Shown piece after piece: positions 56,281-64,000 of a stretch of 64,000 bases of DNA. Origin of the DNA: Bretschneidera sinensis (Eukaryota > Streptophyta > Magnoliopsida > Brassicales > Akaniaceae). The translations under genes and the position numbers were made by a program. Under the pieces are notes generated by a model. The model ran no database searches and was not told the DNA's origin. It worked only from the letters and a program-made list of their open reading frames with translations. The DNA is taken from contig CM043705.1 in assembly GCA_023935145.1 (NCBI GenBank), positions 52,708,084-52,772,083 on the forward strand, given 5' to 3'. How positions within the stretch are numbered: position 1 is the first letter of the stretch; every line of letters starts with the position of its first letter.

Positions 56281-58326
56281 TTGAAGGCTTTTTCTTCTTT
56301 CTTTTGCTTTGTAATTGAACTCTTTCCCCCCCCCCAAGATTTTCCACTATATTATATATCAAAAACCAAATAAAATTTTGTCTTTTCCACCCCATTTGGT
56401 CGTCTAAAGGAAGGAGAGTTTTTCCTCACCTTTTTTGCTTTTACTTTTACTTTATTTAAAACACTCCAAAATGTCCTTTGTTGTTCACCTTTTTGTAAAC
56501 CTTCTTCTTAAATTTTTTTCACCTCAAATAAATCCCTCCCCATTCCCCATGTCCAGCCACCTAAATTTCTTTTCCTTCTTACTTTTCACTTGATTTAGCA
56601 CACCTCACTTCTCTAGCCCCACTTTTACACCCCAAAAGTGAAACTCCTTTTTTCATCTCAAAAGTTAAAACTACTTTTTCCCTTCCCTATATGACCAACC
56701 ATGCACCTTCTTTTCACCCATTATTTTGATTTTTTTAATCTCTTGACCTGCCCTTACCCCTCCTATAAATACCCCCATTTGCTAACACAAAAAAAACCAA
56801 CACAATACTAAGGCAAAGTAATGCAAGAAAGAGAGAAAAGAGAGAAAGAAAGAATTGAGAAAATAGAGAAAAAGAGAGAAGAGTATAAGATCAAAGAGAG
56901 TAATAAAACAACTAAGAAGATAATGTTCAAGAAATGAAAAAAGAGAAAAGAATGAAACACAAAAAAAGAACTAGTGAGAGTTCTTCATCATTTTCGGCCA
57001 CATTTTTTTGGTCTTCTAATCTTCATTGGAATCATTCTTCCAACTTCACTAAGTCCACGAGAGTACAAGGATCTCCGAGGATAATCCTCGCGTGTGAAAA
57101 TTTTGGTTAGCCAAAGAAGGTTGGTTAAGCTTATACTTTTTAAAAAATAAATTGATAGCATGATTCATGTGTTTAAACCACCATGAAGATAGGCTAGATT
57201 AATTTAGCTCACTTAAAAAGTTTCATCTCAAGATACTTACTAGTTTCTTAGCATTTTATTTTTTCACTAGTTATATGTCTTCCTTTAGTTAGCTACTAGT
57301 CATATTTAGTCTCTTCGTTAAATGCAATGTTAAATTAATGGTAGTTTAAAGTTCTTTCTTTTAGTTTAGTAGGTTAAGATTTTTTATTGTCTCTAAGTTA
57401 GATGTTTTAATTTAAGTTGTCATTAATTATATGTGAATTTTAATTCTTTCAGAAGAATTTTGGGCCCCCTTGGTCCTTGTTAATTTTGAGCCCCTTTTGG
57501 CTCATTAAAAATATTACTAGTTATTAGTTATTTTGAATCCCCTCTTTAAGGTAGTTTAGTTTAAATCTATTTAACTTAATTCCTATTTTTTAACTCTAGT
57601 TTAAAGTAGCTTAGTTTAATTCACTCAATTTAGTTTTCAATTTTAGTTCATCTAGTTTAAATCCATGTAGTTTAACTTATATAATTAATCTACCTAGTTT
57701 AAATGAGTGCACTTTAATTTACTTCTCATCAATACTTTGTAAGTAGTTTTAATATTTTTTTTTCTTCATAGTCAAAGTGATTTATTTCCTTTATATACCT
57801 ACTTTTACCGCATTACTTTAAAGTTAATATTTGGTGTTGCTTTGTTTGGATAAAAATTACAAAATGTTTGCTTGGTTTTATAAGTAGTATATGATAATAA
57901 TACTTTAATTAAAATTTCAATTAATTCCCTTGAAACACAAAGGGCTAGACTTTAGTCTAGGTAAGAGAGAGAGCTTTAAATCCTCACTTTTTTGCACCAA
58001 ATGTCCCGAGTTTTGGAATTTCTCACGTAGACCAAGGACAAGGGATTTGACCCCCTTCAAGGTCAAATGGCGGCTCTTTACTCGTCATCCTTGCTTTGTG
58101 CTTGGAAGACAAACGACCCCTTGTCTAATACATTAAAAGTGCACCCATCATGGAAGCCTCCTTACTACTTATAAAAGGTTTGTATTAGAATTGGTAGGTT
58201 TTACTCGTTTCCGTATACCTACTCATCATAATCCACACCCTCGCCATATCCACTTTCTTTAATGGAAGTGGCCTTGGTTAATGAGCCGGATGCATGGGTC
58301 TCAGGTGGAAAAAAGTTGTACCTATA
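55412..58326 (+). mobile_element. Ogre LTR copy 2, internal to the complex
   Basis: Aligns with 27822-30314 from 'aaaatttttgaacg' onward. It ends '...gttgtacctata' where LTR1 ends CCTACA, and is followed directly by RNase H sequence without a primer site. It has a 56213-56276 (AT)n run and an extra block of about 400 bp (57650-58020) that LTR3 shares but LTR1 lacks. Confidence 0.75.
56213..56276. repeat. (AT)n microsatellite in LTR2
   Basis: About 64 bp of pure AT repeat, absent at the matching place in LTR1 (near 28600). Confidence 0.97.
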
Positions 58327-60010
58327 GGAGTTAATCATAAAAGTTTTAGGATCGAAGCAGTGTTAGTCTCTCCAGAAGGAATTGTTACTACACTATCAAT
58401 TCGCACGAATTTCGAGTCCACTAATAATGTGATTGAGTGTGAGGCTTGTATTGCTTGTTTAGAAGCACTCGTTGATATTGGGGCAAAAGTTGTCACACAG
58501 TATGTAGATTCCTCCTTAGTCATTTTTTCAATCCCGATGAGAGTGGAAAACTAAAGACAAGAGGATGAAACTTTTTCAAAACCACCTCAAAAATCTAGTC
58601 CAGTACTTCGACAATGTGTCCTCGTTTACTTGCTTCAGTCCCAGAATTAGTTCGCTGATGTATTGGCTACTCTAATGTTAATATTGGAGATGCCTGAAGG
58701 GGTTGAGGCAATTCCACTACTGGTCGAGAAAAAAGATGAACCAGCCTATTGTTCATCCATTGAGATCTAAGCTCGGTCATCTGATGGTTTACCTTGGAAT
58801 ACTGACATTCAGAACTTCTTGCAAAAGAGAGAATTCCAGGGTAATAGTGAGAAAAATGACAAATGGGCGATACAGTCATTGGCATCACAGTTTGTCATTT
58901 GTGGTAGGAGACTATATAGAAGATCATTCGATGGGATCCAACTACTTTGTGTGGATGAAAACACTATTAAGAAGATCACGATGGAAGTACACGAAAGTAC
59001 CGGAGGTCCGCACATGAATGGAAGAATGTTTGCAAGAAAGATCCTTTGTCTAGGTTATTATTGGATTAGTATAGAGACTAATTGTTTTAATTATGTGAGG
59101 AAATGCCATAAGTGTCAGTTGCATGGAAACTTACAACTTTTGTCGTCTCAATAACTCTTTATCATGACCATATCTTGTCCTTTTGCTACTTGGGGCATAG
59201 ATGTTATTGGAAAAATATCTTCTAATGCTTCCAATAGTACCGAGTACATCCTGGTGGCAATTAACTATTTCACCAAATGGGTGGAAGGCACCTCATTTTC
59301 CATCTTGAAGGCTAAGGACGTGGAAAAAATCATTAATCATAACATCATCTATTGTTATAGAGTACCTTTTGAGTTGATCTCAAACAATGGCACACACTTC
59401 TAAGACAAGGTCACGGATTTACTTGATAAATACAAAATTAAGTGCCATAAGTCCTCTCTTTACCAATCTTATACCAACAGGGCAGTAGAAACGGCCAACA
59501 AGAATGTCAAGGGCATATTAGCCAAAATGGTGGAAACCTATCACGATTGTCATGAGAAGCTACCTTTTGCATTGTTGGGATATCAAACCTCTAAAAGGTC
59601 TTCCACAGGCCCCACTCCTTACTCTTTGATCTATGGTATGGAAGTAGTTCTTCCAATCGAGGTGGAAATTCTTTCACTAAGGATAGCCATATAAAATCAA
59701 TTGGAAGAAGGATATTGGATTTGGATGTGATATGATAAGTTGGATTTGATTGACGAAAAGTGGTTGAAGGCTCTCCATCACACCCAAAGGTATCAAAAAA
59801 AGGGTTGCACGGGCTTTTAACAAGAAAGTAAAGAATCAGGGCATTAAGGAAAGATATCCACGATCTGAGGGGAAAGTTTAGACCAAACTGGGCAGGTCCG
59901 TATCTAGTTAAAAAGATCCTATCCGAGGGAACTGTGCATCTTACAGATATCGACAGCAACGAATTTGCTGAACCTATCAATTTGGATTGTCTCAAGAAGT
60001 ATTACTTGTG
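58327..60010 (+). pseudogene. Ogre-type RNase H and integrase remnants
   Basis: The RNase H tail reads VSPEGIVTTLSIRTNFESTN, NVIECEACIACLEAL and DIGAKVVTQYVDSSLVI. The next part has NQ/SQ-FADVLATL and EPAYCSSIE. The integrase zinc finger (VHES..GPHMNGRMFARKI, CHKCQLHGN) is followed by the core: WGIDVIG (first Asp kept), ISNNGTHF where DNG is expected (second Asp changed to Asn), and NRAVETANK (Glu kept). Most of this lies in one frame, with stops at 58554, 58764, 59152 and 59401, then frequent ones after 59690. Inactive. Confidence 0.8.
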
Positions 60011-61197
60011 ATCCTCTTTCTGTTTCCTCATTGTTGCACTCCCATTCTATCTACCATTTTCTATATATATAAACAAAGAGCTCGCTAAGTTGAAAACATG
60101 TAAGAGCGACTTAGGCAAAAGTTAGAGCATTCTCCCAAACCGAAAACCCGTAAGAGTGATTTAGGCAAAAAAATTGAAAATCTCTTTCTCGAACTACATG
60201 AAGACTTGATCTCATTTGTGGGTACGTAGGCAACCACTTTGGTGCAACCATACTTTTGTTGGAAACCTCTTCATTTTTTTGTGTACTTGTAATTTTCCCG
60301 CAAATACATCTCTTGTAAAATTATCAAAAGATAATAAAAAGAAATTCACACTTTAAATAAGATAGGTTGAGCCAATGAAAGAATTGAAATATGAATCGAT
60401 TTAATGCATTAAAGACTTAAATTTTTGGAAATACCATTTCTTTTTCATTCTCCAAGGATTTTCTTATTACATAATGAAAATGCAAGTACGTGACATTATT
60501 TCAAAGTCGTACTAGACTCCCAATAATATATGTTTTCTTTTCTTCATTTTGGGATGCTTATGCTTGACCCTAAACCCATGTTGGATAGTCGTCAGAGATA
60601 ATGAAGCAAGTTGTAGAGATGGTGCAAGGAATTTGAGTCATGGTGTGCCTGGGTCAATTACCTCGGATCCACTCAATCAACCATTCACTCATTGGACAAG
60701 TACAATAGTTATGGTCAAGTGGCAAAACAGTTTGTTGCTGCCCATATTGCTTAAGAATCTGCACTATGGAATAATATGAGCAGTGAGTGTTGCCTGCAAG
60801 CACCACACGGCCTTTTTCAAAGATTGACTAGGTAGCCACATTAATTTTCCTCCATGGGCATACTTAGCGGATTTGCAAAGCACCGGGTATTTGGAACCAG
60901 TTGAGCCAACCCCTTAGTGAATCTTTCTTAATCAAGAGTTTGCACTCACGAAAATGTTTTACTCGTATTTAGTGTTAGAATTATTGGTAGAAGCTGATAT
61001 CAATAACTTGTCAAATAGCCACATCTGAAGAGGAAAACATCATATACCGTTTGACAGTTGAAAGAAGTCAGTAAAACATAAAATATTTACCTAAAGTAAC
61101 AAAGGGCTCCTGGTGAGATAAGCGGACTCATGTCGACAGAAGGCACCAAGGTCATTCAGGTAAAATCACCAAAAAGCCCTCACAACAGGCAAAATAA
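60011..61197 (+). other. Ogre-type region between integrase and 3' LTR
   Basis: No ORF supported. It contains a two-copy repeat, 'gaaaacatgtaagagcgact' and 'gaaaacccgtaagagtgatt' followed by 'taggcaaaa' (about 60098 and 60150), a phrase typical of this region in Ogre/Tat elements, and 'gtgggtacgtaggcaacc' at about 60219. Confidence 0.5.
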
Positions 61198-62180
61198 CAG
61201 TAGTTTTAAAGTTCTTTCCTTTAGTTTAGTACATTAAGATTTTTTTATGTTCTCTAAATTAGATGTTTTATTTTAAGTTGTCATTAATTACATGTGATTT
61301 TTAATTATTTTAGAAGAATTTTGGGCTCCCTTAGTCCTTGTTAATTTTGGGCCCCCTTCGGCTCATTAAAAATGTTACCAGTTACCAGTTATTTTAAATC
61401 TCATCTTTAAGGTAGTTTAGTTTAAATCTATTTAGCTTAATTTCTTTTCTTTTTTTAACTCGTCTAGTTTAAAGTAGCTTAGTTTAATTCATTCAATTTA
61501 GTCTTCAAGTTTAATTCATCTAATTTAAAATAATTTAGTCCATCTAGTTTAACTTACATAATTAATCCACCTAATTTAAATGCACGCACTTTAATTTACT
61601 TCTCATCCATGCTTTGTAAGTAGTTTTAATATTTTTTTTCTTCATAGTTAAAGTAATATATTTCCTTTATATACTTACTTTTACCGCATTACTTTAAAGT
61701 TAATATTTGGTGTTGCTTTGTTTGAATAAAAATTGCAAAATATATTCTTAGTTTTATTAGTAGTGTATGATAATAATACATGAATTAAAATTTCAATTGA
61801 TTCCTTTGAAACACAAAAGGCTAGACTTCGGTTTAGGTAAGAAAAAGAGCTTTGAATCCTCGAGCTTTGGAATTTCTCATGTAGACCAATAACAAGGGAT
61901 TTGACCCCCTCCAAGGTTAAATGGCGGATCCCTACCCATCATCCTTGCTTTGTGCTTGGATGACAAACAACCATTTGTCTAATACATTAAAAGTGCACCC
62001 ATCATGGGAGACTCCTTACTACTTATAAAGGGTTTGTATTAGACTTGATAGGTTTTACTCATTTCCATTTGACTACTTATTGTAATTCGCACCCTCGCCA
62101 TATCCACCTTTTTAAAGGGGAGTGGCCCTGGATAATGAGTTGGATGCATGGGTCTCAAGTGAAAAAGAACGATACCTACA
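61198..62180 (+). mobile_element. Ogre LTR copy 3, 5'-truncated
   Basis: Matches LTR1 from about 29630 and LTR2 from about 57340 onward, and ends '...gatacctaca'. It is the closing LTR of the complex; roughly 1.8 kb of its 5' part is missing. Confidence 0.78.
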
Positions 62181-62389
62181 ATGTCCCTCATATGACCATT
62201 AACAATTTGATTCCATAGATTAAGACAGATTTTTTTGTTTAAATTTGGGGATTGGAGACATGGTTTTTTGGAGAAGAATAGATGTTTGAACTCGAAATCT
62301 TCTAGGGAAGAATAGAGAGGTCTAGAGTTTATAAAATGGTTAGTGATGACGACAACTTTTCCAACGCAAATTTGTCAGGTCAGATCTAA

Positions 62390-62560
62390 CTTAGCTTTAC
62401 ACGTAAGATTTGAGTGAGAGATTTCAAAGCTAAGGACATAAATTGAATATTTAGAAAGTTTAGATACCCAAGAGGCAAATCAAACTTTAAGGACGTATAT
62501 AAGGAAATTCACATATTTGAAGGATGAAATTGAAACTTACTCTTTTCATAACTTTAACCT
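62390..62560 (-). repeat. Inverted copy of the 26-27 kb dispersed repeat
   Basis: 'aaggacataaattgaatattt', 'aaagtttagatacccaa' and 'caaatcaaactttaaggacg' are the reverse complement, with changes, of 27660-27770 and 26280-26345. Confidence 0.6.
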
Positions 62561-63180
62561 CATATTTTGTAACTTAAATATCATTTTTCATAACTATAAA
62601 AAATACTACTCGTAACTTATCCTTTAAATTTCGTAACTTAAATATTATTTCTCGTAACCAAAGAATTAATACTATACAACCAAATTTCATTTATACCTTA
62701 ATTTTCGTAACTTTAATATATTTCATAATTTAACCTTCAAATTTCGTAACTTATCATTTTTCATAATCAAAGTGCAACATCAAATTTCCTAACATGGCCT
62801 TCATATATATTTTCTAACACGTACATTAATTTTCGTGACCTAAATATTTTCCGTAAATTTGATGATATCATATTTCGTAACTTAAATATCGATTTTATAA
62901 CAACAAAAAAAAAGCATAAATTCGTAACTTATGCTTCACATTTCGTAAGCTCTACTTAATTTTTAATTTTCATAGCCTAAATAATTTTTCTTGCAACGTT
63001 AACGTTATATTTCATAATTTAAGTGTCATTTTTTTCGTAAATCTCAAAAATTACTATTAAATTATGTAAATTTATCCTTTCTGTTTTGTGACCTATATAT
63101 TATTTTTCATAACCAAAATATAATACTTAATTTTGTAACTTACCTTCAATTTTATAACTTACTAGTGGATCCCATGTACA
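62540..63180. repeat. Degenerate AT-rich repeat (TTTCGTAACTTAAATAT type)
   Basis: Variants of 'ttcgtaactt', 'ttttcataac' and 'cttaaatat' recur every 25-70 bp. There is no strict period. A short stretch of the same type is inside the repeats at 26150-26250 and 27540-27640. Confidence 0.6.
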
Positions 63181-64000
63181 TGGCATAGGAATAACAACAA
63201 AAAAAATGCATATAATTAATCTTCCATTTAGCTAATGATCAAGTAAAAAAAAATAAAGTTAATATAGTACATTTGTGATTACTTTTATTCTTTCTATTTT
63301 CTTTCCGAAGGAAAAGCACGAGGCTTAGAAGAGTATAACTAAATTTATTACATCTAAAAAAATGATATCATATCATTTAAATGAAAGTTAATACAAATCA
63401 AAATTGCTTCAATAATTCCATATGACTCATTTTATGCGGGTAAAATTATTTCATCTAATATTTGAACCTCTTGATAATAATACGTTTTGAAGCGTAGGAT
63501 ATATCAAAATATCTCTCTAGTGGTTGGAAGTAAAAAGGTAGGAGTAAATTATTTAAAGGAAAGAAGTTACAAATCATTGCAAAAACTTAATAAAGATAAT
63601 TTTTTGCTTTAAATTGTATTTAAGCATATATCAAACGGCGTTGATATCATCCCACTAAAAAATTAACAAACAATCTATTCATGGCCTGGTGTGGAAGCAA
63701 TTGCTTTGTGATATATTCTCTCTTAATAATTTTGCGTTAAGAAGTAAACATTTCACCATTGCTTGAATCAGTGCGTTAAATCACTTTGCCTATTAAGTTG
63801 TTTCCATTTTCCCTTTTTCTTTTATCACAGGGTAAGGATCATATGTTTCCTTATTCTTTTCCACGGGTGAAACTTCCAAAAAGTTGCACGGAAAAAGGGT
63901 AGGAAACTTTTTCACTTTTCCCTTGTTGCTTACTGTATTAATTAACGCAACCCAAGTAGGTAATAATCCACATTTAATGAACAAATTAAGAATGGTACTC
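63181..64000. other. Intergenic, no gene seen
   Basis: AT-rich sequence without supported coding or repeat features up to the window end. Confidence 0.5.

Larger units (their letters stand above)
27822..62180 (+). mobile_element. Ogre/Tat-type Ty3 element complex hosting nested insertions
   Basis: The 5' LTR is 27822-30314, followed by a tRNA-Arg-type primer site. The leader and gag run to 33554; then comes the inserted block 33555-54029; protease and spacer resume at 54035-55190. Another LTR copy (55412-58326) precedes RNase H and integrase (58327-60010), and a 5'-truncated LTR closes the complex at 62180. No reverse transcriptase was found. The joined sequence across the insertion reads continuously (acidic linker, then KKTHANISIWGLL). 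All coding parts carry stops. The internal LTR means either unequal recombination between two elements or insertion with loss of reverse transcriptase. The outer target duplication is not clear. Confidence 0.75.

Noticed and set aside
27811..62190. Possible outer target duplication 'atgtc' of the Ogre complex
   Set aside because: It occurs near both ends, but on the left it is separated from the TGTAGAC start by several bases, so it is not a clean duplication.

Overview
This is nuclear DNA of a flowering plant, most likely a eudicot and possibly a woody rosid; the species cannot be named from sequence alone. The evidence is AT-rich sequence with introns, three plant-type host genes (nodulin-related protein, PSMD10/gankyrin-like ankyrin protein, plant secondary-product UDP-glycosyltransferase) and plant lineages of LTR retrotransposons (Athila- and Ogre/Tat-type Ty3, Tork-like and other Ty1/copia). 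No bacterial, organellar or viral genes were recognised.

Layout. 1-2793: 3' end of an Athila-type element with its LTR. 2794-5751: old intergenic DNA with a small palindromic MITE and a tandem repeat of about 212 bp. 5752-9200: LTR-like DNA split by a 2956-bp hAT-type element with a perfect 8-bp target duplication, which carries a broken Myb/SANT-like gene. 9455-15708: an inverted-repeat pair enclosing a nearly complete Ty1/copia element (Copia-1, 10235-15432). 15896-23721: the only host-gene island. It holds a nodulin-related gene with about 25 eleven-residue repeats (16113-17318, +), a five-exon PSMD10-like gene that appears disrupted in exons 1 and 2 (18535-21977, +), and an intronless UGT708/UGT13-like glycosyltransferase (22312-23721, -). 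23722-27821: intergenic DNA with a diverged direct repeat.

27822-62180 is a four-level nest of retrotransposons. An Ogre/Tat-type Ty3 element was split at 33554/54030 by Athila element A (+, 33555-54029, TSD gataa). A was split by Athila element B (-, 36164-50524, TSD agact). The 3' LTR of B was split by Copia-2 (-, 36407-42190, TSD gtaag). The three TSDs and the gag or LTR sequences that rejoin across each insertion fix the order of events. A and B both lack reverse transcriptase and integrase. The Ogre part is itself composite: an LTR copy lies between its protease and RNase H regions. 62181-64000 is AT-rich DNA, partly an inverted copy of the repeat at 25.9-27.8 kb.

Only the nodulin-related gene and the UGT look intact. 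The neighbouring nodulin-related and ankyrin genes match, from memory, the adjacent Arabidopsis genes AT2G03440 and AT2G03430, so they may be an old syntenic pair. No new enzymatic or defence system was found. The most unusual items are the repeat-expanded nodulin-related protein, the double lesion in the proteasome-chaperone homologue, and a recurrent self-complementary motif (core GCGCTCGAGCGC) in the Athila LTRs and leaders.
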